64,000 bases of DNA from Flavobacterium erciyesense (GCF_018069925.1 NZ_JAGPXB010000001.1:310001-374000), one strand, 5' to 3'. Numbered from the stretch's first letter, positions 43,593 through 52,532 are shown. The notes: generated by a model not told the origin, from the letters alone. Made by a program: numbers and translations.

Positions 43593-43688
43593 AATAAATC
43601 AAATTTAATTATTTTTTTGTTCTGTTTATTATGAAAACACTATCTTAGTTCTGAACTAAATCAGTACACTTTTTGCTGACGATTTACA

Positions 43689-45047
43689 GTTTTCTTCTGC
43701 AATTTTGTCCAAAATTTGTGCTGGAACGCTATAGCCTGTAGTTGATGCATGCTCTTCTATATTCAGGCTGAAGTTAAATATTCGAACTCCAGTTCTAGCT
43801 TTTAATTCCTGAACAGCAGTTTCAAGTTCATTAAAAAATTCTAGAGGTTTTGAATAGTACGAGCTATATCTATCAGCACGAGGTAATATATCAAGATCTA
43901 TAATTTTACAACCATCAATTTCCCTGCAAATAGCCTTTCCATTTAATTGTTGGCCAAATATTGCTAATCCAGCTATAAAAGTACCGTGATTTTCGTCTTT
44001 GTCCATGCTGCTAATTAATCCCCAACGATCTTCTATCCAGTCGCCATAAACATCTGAAACACCTCCGTCTACAACGCATATTTTTGGATATGAGCCTTCA
44101 TGATCAGGAGCAAGAACAGTAAAGTTTTCACCTTTGACCTGAGACTTGACAGTTGAGCTTTGTGTAATGATGGGAGGAAGAGTAACTTTTTTTACCAATG
44201 GATGATTTCCCAAATATTCTAATAATTCGTTATGTCTCTCCAAGTTTAGGTCAATAGATTTTTTCTCACCTGATTTGCCTGCTGTTGATGATGAGTAAAG
44301 CTGTATTACAGGAGTTGAATCGGTTTTTTCTAATTTGATACCAAATACAATAGATGAGCCCTGACCAGTAGTAATTCTTGACACAAATAAGCCTGTGCCT
44401 AAAATGGTTAACCCGCCAAAAAAGCTATCAAACAAATCGAATTTGTATTTGCTTAGTAAATCCCAATCTTGCCTCGCCGGAGGAGCTTCAAACAATTCTA
44501 CCATATACGAACCGCCAGTTTGAGGATTAGATAGCCATTTTACGGCTTCTTTAACAGAAAAATTCCTTTTGTCACTTGCAGTATATGGGCTAATTCCTTC
44601 AATTGCACCGACTTCACTTCTTAATCTTGAAGGATTAGGTTCATTCTTCCCATTCTTTTCTTTATATCTTGTTTCGGGTTCAGCCTGTCCAACTTTAGTA
44701 TTTATTTTATCAATACTTTCTGGCGTCAGTTCGACAAATAATTCTCCCAAATCTCCAGCTCCAATTATAGGAGCAACATCCCTTTTAAAAACTTGTGAAG
44801 TTGGGCGATGACTTTTTGCTAATGCCGTTTGCTTTAATGTAACTTTCGCATAAGAAACCTTAGCAAAACTATTTACCAATTGCATGCTCTTTATCTCACT
44901 AAGCTGATTTTGAATGTTATCTCGATGCTCTATGAATTCAGTATCATTTCCGGCAAAAAAGTCTTTAGAACCACCGCCACCATTATTTTCTAATGCCTCG
45001 ATAAAAGCATCGCTATTTAATACTATTTGAACAGGACTATTTGCCAT
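43689..45047 (-). pseudogene. Subtilisin-like S8 protease of an IetAS-like pair, truncated by IS3
   Basis: 453 native residues from 45047 (MANSPVQIVLNSDAFIEALE), then ten residues read from IS sequence before a stop at 43656. The S8 protease domain begins around residue 320: catalytic Asp327 in CVVDGGVSD and His354 in ENHGTFIAG are present. The catalytic Ser of the GTSMA-type motif and the rest of the domain are missing. No continuation is found beyond either IS copy. It pairs with a AAA+ ATPase three bases upstream, like IetS of the IetAS anti-phage system. The protease should be inactive here. Confidence 0.85.
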
Positions 45048-45050
45048 AAC

Positions 45051-46238
45051 TTATATTTTTTCAGAATCTTTAAATTTCGATAGCTGCTTACTCAAAGTTG
45101 ACGGGGTCATTCCGAACAATGATGCTAGATCTTTCTGTTTAAAAGAGTAAACCTTATCGTTTAACAGCATGTTTATAAAATCTTCATCACTGTGAACCAT
45201 AACATTTCTCTTTTTTGTGTCTACCCTTCCAGAGTTGAGTACAGCAAATTGCTTCATTACTTCTACGATATTGCTTTTCTTTTCTAAGACAAAAGCTCTC
45301 TTTAGCCATTTTGAAAGCATTTCTGCATCAGCACCTGATGAACCATCTAGGCACCATGCTAAAAATTTAATCTCACTTTCGTTAAATTCTAAAGGCGTAA
45401 TAAAATTCTTGAGTAATTGAATCATTACTTCGGGAGAAGGTTTAGGAATTTCAACCTGTATATCAAACCTTCTCCAAATAGCGGGATCAAGAAGACTTTC
45501 ATGGTTGGTTACACCAATGGTAAAACCTTTTTCATGACGTGAATCTAGACTTTGCAACAACGTATTGACTACTCTTTTTACTTCACCAACCTCCTGTGGA
45601 TCGTTACGGAGTTTAGCAATTGCATCAAACTCATCAAGAAGTAAGATGCATTTATACCTATTAGCAAAAGCGAACAGATTACCAATATTTCGAGATGTAG
45701 TTCCTAAATACGAAGACATAAGCCCTTCTAACCTTGCCAGCACTACAGGTAATCCAATTTGTTTTGCAATCCATTTTGCTAAATGTGTTTTACCAGTTCC
45801 TGGCGCACCATAAATTAAGCAAGAGCTAGCAGGAGTAGCATTAATTTCTAAAAGTTGATCGAATTTACTCCATTCATTTACAATTGAGTGAATAGCAAGC
45901 TGGATATTACCATCAAACATTGGGGCTTTTTCTGGTAGATCATCAGGAAAAAAAATCTCTGCCAATGGAGTTGATGTCTCCTTATCTACAGGAATCGATG
46001 TCTTAGGAGTTACTTCCTCGCCTTTTAAAACAACGAAAGATCTTTGGATTTTACTTGGAGACATGTCAAGCGATGATTCAGAAGCAGTCAACAAAGCCTC
46101 CAATGACTTTGCCTCTTTAGCAAACCCATCTTTTTCCAGACTTTCTTTTAATCTTCTAATTTGATGCGTGACAGCTTCATTCGGCGTTGCCAATGCGGAC
46201 CTGCTTAGAGCTTGTACTATACTGAAATATTTGAGCAT
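45051..46238 (-). CDS. AAA+ ATPase of IetAS-like pair, with C-terminal HTH
   Basis: 395 residues, cytoplasmic. Walker A GAPGTGKT (144-151), Walker B ILLLDEFDAI (198-207), sensor 1 TIGVTNH and arginine-finger region AIWRRFDIQVEIPKPS give a FtsH/Cdc48-type AAA+ ATPase. The N-terminal ~100 residues are a separate helical region. The last ~30 residues (FKQKDLASLFGMTPSTLSKQL) look like a DNA-binding helix-turn-helix, which would let it control its own promoter. Followed after three bases by an S8 protease. Domain pairing suggests the IetAS defence system, now broken. Confidence 0.8.
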   Translation of the reverse strand: MLKYFSIVQALSRSALATPNEAVTHQIRRLKESLEKDGFAKEAKSLEALLTASESSLDMSPSKIQRSFVVLKGEEVTPKTSIPVDKETSTPLAEIFFPDDLPEKAPMFDGNIQLAIHSIVNEWSKFDQLLEINATPASSCLIYGAPGTGKTHLAKWIAKQIGLPVVLARLEGLMSSYLGTTSRNIGNLFAFANRYKCILLLDEFDAIAKLRNDPQEVGEVKRVVNTLLQSLDSRHEKGFTIGVTNHESLLDPAIWRRFDIQVEIPKPSPEVMIQLLKNFITPLEFNESEIKFLAWCLDGSSGADAEMLSKWLKRAFVLEKKSNIVEVMKQFAVLNSGRVDTKKRNVMVHSDEDFINMLLNDKVYSFKQKDLASLFGMTPSTLSKQLSKFKDSEKI

Positions 46239-46278
46239 TTGCTTATTTGTTTCTTAAGTTATAAATGCAAATATAGTA

Positions 46279-46358
46279 ATAAATTTCCAAAACAAGATTT
46301 TTATTTCCATTTTTTGATATAAATTTCCAAAAAAAAGATTTTAGTTTCTATTTTCTAT
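46279..46358. repeat. Two 40-bp tandem repeats with four phased TTTCCA sites
   Basis: A 40-base unit (46279-46318) is repeated with minor changes at 46319-46358. Within it TTTCCA occurs at 46284, 46304 and 46324, and TTTCTA at 46345, i.e. every 20-21 bases or two helical turns. It lies 41-120 bases upstream of the AAA+ gene. This is the layout of an operator array bound on one DNA face, plausibly by the HTH tail of the AAA+ protein. Confidence 0.6.
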
Positions 46359-46563
46359 TAAAAACAAGTTTAACGACATGAAAGTGAGTATGTTTCATGA
46401 ATATTAATAAATGGGGAGCATTGCAAATAGAAAAGGGAGCTTGCTATCAAACAAACTCCCAATGTCAAAATTCTCCAAAATCATTTTCCACAAAACAAAA
46501 GAATAAACTTCAGTTTCAAAGAAAAGGTAACTGCCCAATAGCTAGCTTTTTAGCATGCTTAAT
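46359..46563. other. Intergenic stretch upstream of the AAA+ promoter region
   Basis: About 205 bases to the end of the next gene on the minus strand. No credible gene or hairpin terminator is seen; it probably marks the left border of the tra-operon start and the right border of the cargo hotspot. Confidence 0.4.
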
Positions 46564-47916
46564 TCACATTCTGCGACCTTTTCTTTTGCTGAATTCACTT
46601 TCCTCTGGCTTTGGACTAGTAGATTTTTTTTGTCCTACCTTTACTTCTTGTCCATTGTTTTGCTTTACGGTTTCCGCAAAACGGGTCTGATGCCACGGTA
46701 TTACTTTGGCGTCAAATTTCAGTTGCACTCCATGTTTTTTTAAATAGTCTGAACTATTTAAGTCACCCGCTTTGTTTTGACCAATTGGGTCAAGGGTACG
46801 TTTGCCGGGAATTTGTACAACAATAAGGTCTTTGGGAACCTCCTTGACATTGAGGCTCACTTCCTGAAAGGTATGTGTCCCTTGATTGTACGGAATTGTA
46901 TAGGTGTCGTCTTTGTACGAATAATAATGTTTGAGTTCGGAAAAGATGATGCCCCGTGACCAGATATCATCTTTAGGGTGCAATTTGTCATTGAATAAGT
47001 CAATATAGAAGGTATGCCCCGCAATATCTATTGTTGGAATAATACCTTTGTAAGCAATTTTATCGAACGCATCCTGATTAACCATTAGTTTGAAATCGTC
47101 CATTCCCGCCATAATATCTTCGGAAATATTATATTTCTTTGACATCCCAGTTGGGTCGAGTTTTACAAAGTCGGGTATCTCTGCTAATTTTGCTCCTGGT
47201 TCGGCATATGTCGTCAAGCCCTTTGTGTTTGGGCTGTACCAAAATCTGTAGCCCTGTACTGCTTTTTCTTCCATGTCGGATAGAGAAATTACATTTTTCG
47301 GATTGGCTTTTTGACGGAGTTCCAACTGATTGACATCGACGATAAATTCTGTTCCGAATACTTTATATGTCGGAAGTACCCTTTGTGTATCGGTTGGTAT
47401 CTTATACAGATTGTCCTTTGGCTGGTTGACAATATATTCTTCTTTTGGATGTAGCTGTTCGGCAACATTACGTTTTATATGCTCAATCACATTGGTATCT
47501 ACCCACGGCAGGGTACGCGCTTCAAAGTGCATTTGTTTCACATCCTGATCAGTTAGGCTATTACCATGCTTTCTATTCCATCCCACTATATCCAATTCAT
47601 ACTGATTGGGAAACTGCACTATGATAATATCAGTAGGCAGTTCGGTCATTTTAGAAACATCGTCCTGCTGAAATTCGCGTTTTGTTGGATTATAGGGAAT
47701 AACAAATGCCCGTCTGTCTCGGTCATAATAATCTTTTATTTCAGTAAAGTCTATGCCTTTGGATATAAAGTCGTCCTTTGGCCGTAGTTTGTTCATGCGT
47801 AAATCCACGTAGAATGTATGACCTGCAATATCAAGTGTAGGTAGCATGCCTTTATTCAAACGCAGGTCAAGCAAACTGCCCGGTTCTATATTGGTATTAG
47901 GCAATCCATTTTCCAT
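46564..47916 (-). CDS. ICE protein with three internal repeats, unknown function
   Basis: 450 residues, soluble. A repeated module with the pattern LPTxDIAGHTFYxDLxxxKLxPKDD then IPYN and FQ occurs at about residues 22-149 and 289-419. A degenerate copy at about 178-255 starts LPTYKVFGTEFIVDV. The C-terminus is basic (SEFSKRKGRRM). I do not recognise the family. It is on the tra-operon strand just after the TraD-like gene, so it probably belongs to the conjugation block. Confidence 0.65.
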   Translation of the reverse strand: MENGLPNTNIEPGSLLDLRLNKGMLPTLDIAGHTFYVDLRMNKLRPKDDFISKGIDFTEIKDYYDRDRRAFVIPYNPTKREFQQDDVSKMTELPTDIIIVQFPNQYELDIVGWNRKHGNSLTDQDVKQMHFEARTLPWVDTNVIEHIKRNVAEQLHPKEEYIVNQPKDNLYKIPTDTQRVLPTYKVFGTEFIVDVNQLELRQKANPKNVISLSDMEEKAVQGYRFWYSPNTKGLTTYAEPGAKLAEIPDFVKLDPTGMSKKYNISEDIMAGMDDFKLMVNQDAFDKIAYKGIIPTIDIAGHTFYIDLFNDKLHPKDDIWSRGIIFSELKHYYSYKDDTYTIPYNQGTHTFQEVSLNVKEVPKDLIVVQIPGKRTLDPIGQNKAGDLNSSDYLKKHGVQLKFDAKVIPWHQTRFAETVKQNNGQEVKVGQKKSTSPKPEESEFSKRKGRRM

Positions 47917-47946
47917 ATTTTCTTATTTTAAAAGACAAAGGGAAGT

Positions 47947-48582
47947 CTATACAAACTCCCCAATGTCAAAATCATTCAAATCATTTTTCCGCAAAGTGGA
48001 AGAACCGGCTTCCGTTTCAGATGAGAGTGTGCTATCCAAAAGCTCGGCAATTTTTCGGGAGGCACCCTCGATGGAATTTTCCAGCAGACTGAATAATTCA
48101 GTCCCCTGTATTCTTTGAACTATATCTACCGCTGTTTCCTTTTGTGATTGTTCCAAATTCTCTTTTTGGAGCAACGCCCCTACGGAGCTTAGTTCTTCAA
48201 AGGTAACCCCTTGGGCAAGACTGTTATCGCCACTGGATATTCCATACCTATTCCAATCTTCTTCCTCTTCCTCCAAATCAGGCATATTACTGAAAACTTC
48301 GTCCAGCTCTTCCTTGCGGATTTGAATGCCGACGTTTTCATTTTCGTCGTATTCAATGTCTAAATTAGCAGGGTTTATCTCCGGTTCCTCAATTTGGCGT
48401 TCAGTGGCAGTGTTTGGCACTGAAAGGCGTTCTACGGATTTAGGTTGCCCCATAATATCGGGCAGGTTCGGATTGAATTTCTTCTGCGGAGGTTCTTGTT
48501 TTGTCCTTTTCTTAATAACAATCTTATCCTGCAAAAGCAGGACAATGACCGTCAGCATGCATATCACAATTACTATTTCCAT
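47947..48582 (-). CDS. Conjugal transfer TraD-like protein
   Basis: 211 residues: an N-terminal membrane helix (IVIVICMLTVIVLLLQD), then a proline- and acid-rich region (MPDLEEEEEDWNRYG) and a helical C-terminus. Position and layout match the DUF4122/TraD proteins of Bacteroidetes ICEs; not the F-plasmid TraD. The coding sequence contains a 29-base block almost identical to the intergenic region before mobA (48394-48422), encoding part of SVPNTATERQ. Confidence 0.6.
   Translation of the reverse strand: MEIVIVICMLTVIVLLLQDKIVIKKRTKQEPPQKKFNPNLPDIMGQPKSVERLSVPNTATERQIEEPEINPANLDIEYDENENVGIQIRKEELDEVFSNMPDLEEEEEDWNRYGISSGDNSLAQGVTFEELSSVGALLQKENLEQSQKETAVDIVQRIQGTELFSLLENSIEGASRKIAELLDSTLSSETEAGSSTLRKNDLNDFDIGEFV
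48394..48422. repeat. Copy of mob-region repeat inside the TraD-like gene
   Basis: 29 bases beginning TTGGCGTTCA and ending GGCAGTGTTTGGCACTG match 50460-50488 at 27 of 29 positions, although this copy is inside a coding sequence. Probably a protein- or relaxosome-binding site shared with the oriT-like region. Confidence 0.65.
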
Positions 48583-48595
48583 AACGTAGGTTTTT

Positions 48596-48901
48596 TTAAA
48601 ACAAGCCTTTGTACTTTTCGTTGAACTCTTTTGTAATCATATCTTCAAACATTTTAAAATGGTATTCAAGAATATTATTGAGATAGGCAAACAAGGGTAT
48701 TTTATCATCGCCTATAATCTGGACAATGCGAGTTAAACGCTCATGATGTTCAGGACTTAGGTATATGCTTTTATTGCCTCTTTTCTGCATCCTATTCATT
48801 TGCATAAATGCTTGTTCATAGGTTGTCTTAGCCGTATTGCTAACTGTATCGGAGCCGTTGCCGGATGCAACAGCAATCCTGTTCTTTTTATCTTTCTTCA
48901 T
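48596..48901 (-). CDS. Small DUF3408-type tra protein
   Basis: 101 residues with the YLSPEHHERLTRIVQIIGDDK region that defines DUF3408 (TraB/TraC-type). Probably DNA-binding (ribbon-helix-helix-like). Its start overlaps the stop of the next DUF3408 gene by one base. Same operon as ParA-like TraA. Confidence 0.82.
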   Translation of the reverse strand: MKKDKKNRIAVASGNGSDTVSNTAKTTYEQAFMQMNRMQKRGNKSIYLSPEHHERLTRIVQIIGDDKIPLFAYLNNILEYHFKMFEDMITKEFNEKYKGLF

Positions 48902-49305
48902 TATAGAATGGGTTTAAAATGTTCATTAAAATAATTGGTAATATCGTCCCCGTACTCCCTGAAATGATGTTCAAGGATATTGTCAATGTAAGAGTAGAGC
49001 GTTGTTCTTTCTTCCCTTGTCAGTTGAACGATGCGGAGCAATCTTTCGTGGTATTCAGGGCGTATATAAACCACCTTGCCGTTACGCCCCGATGGAAACC
49101 GATTGACCAAAAATGTTTCCTCGTAGTCTGCTTTCTTTGATGAACTATTCCGGGCTTTTTCCCTGGGCTTGGTTTCCTTTGGTACATCCTGCTCTTTATT
49201 ATTGCTCGGTGGAGCAACAGGCTCATCGCCACTTATGACGTTCATAAGGTATTCCTCATCAACATTGGGCTTTTCAAAATCGTTGTTTTTGTTATCTGAA
49301 GCCAT
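48901..49305 (-). CDS. DUF3408-type tra protein
   Basis: 134 residues: a disordered, charged first half (APPSNNKEQDVPKETKPREK) and a C-terminal DUF3408 domain (YIRPEYHERLLRIVQLTREE), paralogous to the adjacent smaller protein. It lies 12 bases downstream of traA. A likely partner of the ParA-like protein in positioning or regulating the element. Confidence 0.82.
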   Translation of the reverse strand: MASDNKNNDFEKPNVDEEYLMNVISGDEPVAPPSNNKEQDVPKETKPREKARNSSSKKADYEETFLVNRFPSGRNGKVVYIRPEYHERLLRIVQLTREERTTLYSYIDNILEHHFREYGDDITNYFNEHFKPIL

Positions 49306-49317
49306 ACTTTACTGTTT

Positions 49318-50085
49318 TTATAGATGAACGATTTTTAAAAATTCCTCGACAAACAAATCCATTTTGGTTGCTTTCATTAGCTGTGGTTCGGCAGGCAGCA
49401 AACTTGACCGGAATACATAACTGCCCGTGTCGTCTGTTTCCTTTCGGAAACGCTTGCTATCCATTATCCTTGTTTCCATTATGGGCAGGTTGAGTTCTTT
49501 GATGACACTTTGATACGCATCATACAAACCTGTTTTTTCCCTGCCGTCCACTTGGTTCCAAAACAGCCATATCTCTTGTTCGGGATTGCCCTCGTCCGTT
49601 TGGGGAAGTCCGAGAAAGGCTTTGGTAAAGCCCAATGTACTTTCCACTACCAAACGGTCGGCAGTAATGGGCGAAAAGATAAAGTCCATTTTTTTCAAGG
49701 TAGTCAGTACGCCTTTGGTATTGGCTGTTCCCGGCAGGTCGAAGAAAACCACATCCGGTACAACCGCCGACTGGCTTCTATATTCCGATGCTTTCTCCAG
49801 AGCCGTTTCAGCCTTGCATTTGATAATCGGGTACGCTTTTTTGTTGATGGCTTGGAACTGCTTCATTGCTGCCTTTTTATGGTAGTCGTTCTGCATTATG
49901 GTTCTCTTATCCCGTTCACGCATATTGGTCAGGCTGTGCTGTGGAAAGTCGCAGTCCATTACCAGCACATTAAAACCTAAACGGTAATGAAGTACACTTG
50001 CCAGCAAGGTGGTCATCGTAGATTTTCCCACACCGCCCTTTTGGGTGGAGAAACTGATTTTTAAAGTTTTCTTTGTCGTTTCCAT
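49318..50085 (-). CDS. traA: ParA-family ATPase (TraA)
   Basis: 255 residues with the deviant Walker A KGGVGKST (16-23), VLVMDCDFPQHS (Walker A' / switch I) and VVFFDLPGTANTKG (switch II), a MinD/ParA ATPase. First gene of the tra operon in Bacteroidetes ICEs. Likely roles are partition-like positioning of the excised circle or control of mobilisation. Divergent from mobA with a ~700-base non-coding region between. Confidence 0.9.
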   Translation of the reverse strand: METTKKTLKISFSTQKGGVGKSTMTTLLASVLHYRLGFNVLVMDCDFPQHSLTNMRERDKRTIMQNDYHKKAAMKQFQAINKKAYPIIKCKAETALEKASEYRSQSAVVPDVVFFDLPGTANTKGVLTTLKKMDFIFSPITADRLVVESTLGFTKAFLGLPQTDEGNPEQEIWLFWNQVDGREKTGLYDAYQSVIKELNLPIMETRIMDSKRFRKETDDTGSYVFRSSLLPAEPQLMKATKMDLFVEEFLKIVHL

Positions 50086-50782
50086 TATTTAAAAATTTAT
50101 TGTTACACACTTTATTTGTTTTGCAGGATTGAATATTGGTTTATCTGATTATTACCTCATTCCTATATTCCTGCATTCCCTTTTGCGTACTTTTCTGCAC
50201 AGGTATTTGCTTTCATTTTTGCCTTGTCAGGTACATTCTTTGGCAAGTGGCAAAACTTGCAACAGGTAAATTGCTTTACCGCTTTTATGCTTTTACACTT
50301 TTATTGTTTTATGCTTTTAAAACCCTATGCTTTTATTCCAAACCGCTTGTTTTCAAACCTGATTTTCTTCTTTGTTGAAATACATTTTTTACTACCTGCA
50401 CTAAAATTATACGGCAAATAAAGAGATTGATTTGACCGCTGATTGCGGTGTGGCAGTGTTTGGCGTTCAAAGGCAGTGTTTGGCACTGTTATACAGTACA
50501 ATGCTTTCGTAAACAGGGCTTTACTTTGTACAATGATTTTTATTAATGGATTTATGCAAAATTCTTTTGACAAATCGGAGGGTAACGGGAACGGCATCGA
50601 GCCGTTTTTCCCTGTTACATTTAATCCGTCCCGCAGGGCGGATTTTTGTGTTCAACAGAACACGGCAAGTTGTGTTCTCAGCATCTCAAAAGTATTTTCC
50701 GATGCAGAACAACTTGCCCTGCCGGGGGCTGAAAAACACTCTCCGAAGTCGAGGTTTTGTATAGATTAAAAATGGATTAATT
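50086..50782. other. Non-coding region between traA and mobA, oriT candidate
   Basis: No convincing gene. It holds two direct copies of GGCAGTGTTTGGC (50452-50464 and 50472-50484), a hairpin at 50582-50618 (GTAAC..GGG..AACGGC with complement), a short hairpin AATCCG..CGGATT (50621-50644), and a nested hairpin 50664-50718 (GGCAAGTTGTGTTC / GAACAACTTGCC, inner GCATC / GATGC). The position just before mobA and the density of hairpins suggest the transfer origin; the nick site is not identifiable by eye. Confidence 0.55.
50450..50488. repeat. Direct repeats GGCAGTGTTTGGC with inverted partner at 52533-52550
   Basis: Two direct copies 20 bases apart. An 18-base block (50450-50467) recurs as an exact inverted copy at 52533-52550, downstream of mobB, with a degenerate copy at 52516-52528. 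The mob genes are therefore bracketed by the motif. Confidence 0.7.
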
Positions 50783-51229
50783 ATGAACGAGAACAACAGA
50801 AGACAAGTGAAGAAGACCATAGGTCGTCCACTTAAAACAGATCCAGCGACCATACGGTACACCGTTTCTTTTAACGAACAGGAACACGCCCTATTTCTTG
50901 CTCTTTTTGACAAATCAGGTATGCAGGTAAAGGCACATTTTATTAAGTCTTGCATCTTTGATAAGACAATCAAGACCATTCAGATTGACAAAGGAACCGT
51001 TGATTTTTATATGCGACTTACCTCATTTCACAGCCAATTTCGCAATGTTGGCGTGAATTACAATCAGATTATTAAACTGCTTTACAAGAATTTTTCGCCG
51101 AAAAAAGCATCGGCTTATCTTTTTAAACTGGAAAAACAGACCGCTGAAATGGCGATGTTATGCCGACAAATAATTGAATTAACAGAAGAATTTGAAACAG
51201 AATATCTGAAAAACCAGTCTAAAAAATGA
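50783..51229 (+). CDS. mobA: Mobilisation accessory protein MobA
   Basis: 148 residues: an N-terminal ribbon-helix-helix-like segment (KKTIGRPLKTDPATIRYTVSF) and a C-terminal MobC/BmgB-type domain with FRNVGVNYNQIIKLL, the signature of relaxosome accessory proteins that open DNA at oriT. It overlaps the relaxase gene by four bases (ATGA). Named mobA by Bacteroidetes ICE usage, where the relaxase is mobB. Confidence 0.85.
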   Translation: MNENNRRQVKKTIGRPLKTDPATIRYTVSFNEQEHALFLALFDKSGMQVKAHFIKSCIFDKTIKTIQIDKGTVDFYMRLTSFHSQFRNVGVNYNQIIKLLYKNFSPKKASAYLFKLEKQTAEMAMLCRQIIELTEEFETEYLKNQSKK

Positions 51230-52509
51230 TAGCAAAAATTGGTAGGAGCGAAAATTTATATGGTGCATTGGCGTACAATAATCTGAAAATTGAGAAAGAA
51301 AACGGACAAATTCTGTTTACAAATAAGATTATTGAAACTGCAAACGGGCAATATACAGTGACGCAATTGGCTCAATCTTTCGCTCCGTACCTAATTGCAA
51401 ATCGCAATACGGAAAAACATACGCTGCATATTTCACTCAATCCCGACCCAAACGATAAGGTTTCTGATGATAAATTTCGGGAAATGGCACAACAGTATAT
51501 GCAGGAAATGGGTTACGGAGAACAGCCTTTTATAGTATTCAAACATACCGATATTGACCGCAGCCATATTCATATTGTTTCGGTTTGTGTAGATGAAAAC
51601 GGTAAGAAAATTTCTGACAAGTTTGAGAAAATGCGGTCGATGAATGTTTGTAGAGAACTTGAAAAACAACATCATTTGATACCTGCAACGGACAAAGAGC
51701 ATAAGCAAAATGATAAGATTTTCCGTCCGGTAGATTACAAAGTTGGCGATATTAAAAGTCAGATTGCATCCGTCGTTCGTCATCTTCAAAACTATTACCA
51801 ATTCCAAACGTTGGGCGAATACAATGCTTTGCTTTCGCTATTTAATATTACTACAGAAAAGGTCGAAGGCGAATTACGTGGCAAGCCGCAGCAGGGTTTA
51901 CTCTACATTCCATTAAATGAAAAAGGCGAAAGAGCTGGGCATCCATTCAAGGCTTCGTTATTTGGAAAAAACGCAGGACTTGCGGGTTTGGAACTGCATT
52001 TTGAAAACAGCAAAACAAAATTAAAAGATCATCCCGTCAAGCAGACTTTAAAATCTGTCGTTACCATTGCCCTGCAATCCACAGATAATGAACAGGATTT
52101 TAAAAAGAAGTTAATGAAACAAGGTATCAATGTGGTGGTACGAAGAAATGACACAGGGCGTATTTATGGTATGACTTTTATTGACCACAATTCAAAATCG
52201 GTATGGAATGGTTCACGATTGGCAAAGGAACTTTCTGCAAATACCTTTAATGATTATTGGAACAATAGTATCAAACCGGATATTAAAGAACCTACCGTAC
52301 AATCCAAACGATCTACTATTAATGATGTAGATCTTCCAAAAGAAGAACCTCATCATTTATTCGATTTCTTAACTACGGATAAAAATGAAGACGGTTTGAT
52401 TGAAGCATTAGGAGGTTTACTGCCCGAAGTTCAGGGCGAAGATTACGAAGAACAAGACTTTGCAAATAAGATGAAGAAGAAACGAAAACGTCAAAGAGGT
52501 CAGCGATAA
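51226..52509 (+). CDS. mobB: Relaxase MobB
   Basis: 427 residues of the MobA/VirD2-like relaxase family. It nicks oriT and pilots the transferred strand. N-terminal tyrosines Tyr12/Tyr17 (ENLYGALAYNN) are candidates for the nucleophile. The metal-binding motif HTDIDRSHIHIVSV (His107, His114, His116) and the following VDENGKKISDKF segment are classical. The C-terminus is charged and disordered (KKKRKRQRGQR). Intact and translationally coupled to mobA. Confidence 0.9.
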   Translation: MIAKIGRSENLYGALAYNNLKIEKENGQILFTNKIIETANGQYTVTQLAQSFAPYLIANRNTEKHTLHISLNPDPNDKVSDDKFREMAQQYMQEMGYGEQPFIVFKHTDIDRSHIHIVSVCVDENGKKISDKFEKMRSMNVCRELEKQHHLIPATDKEHKQNDKIFRPVDYKVGDIKSQIASVVRHLQNYYQFQTLGEYNALLSLFNITTEKVEGELRGKPQQGLLYIPLNEKGERAGHPFKASLFGKNAGLAGLELHFENSKTKLKDHPVKQTLKSVVTIALQSTDNEQDFKKKLMKQGINVVVRRNDTGRIYGMTFIDHNSKSVWNGSRLAKELSANTFNDYWNNSIKPDIKEPTVQSKRSTINDVDLPKEEPHHLFDFLTTDKNEDGLIEALGGLLPEVQGEDYEEQDFANKMKKKRKRQRGQR

Positions 52510-52532
52510 TATTCCGCCAAATACTACCAAAA

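Larger units (their letters stand above)
42132..43688 (-). mobile_element. IS3-family insertion sequence, copy 2 (1557 bp)
   Basis: Same ends and length as copy 1, same orientation. Apart from 13 substitutions in the orfA region 43385-43549, I see no differences along the element. Left flank AGC and right flank GTT show no target duplication. It removes the end of the subtilase gene to its right. Confidence 0.92.

Noticed and set aside
34130..43688. Classical composite transposon carrying fdhA
   Set aside because: Outer flanks (ACC left, GTT right) show no target-site duplication and the interior contains a foreign ICE remnant; kept only as an IS-bracketed segment.
46279..46358. CRISPR-like repeats
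   Set aside because: Only two 40-bp units with no spacers and strong AT bias; better explained as an operator array.
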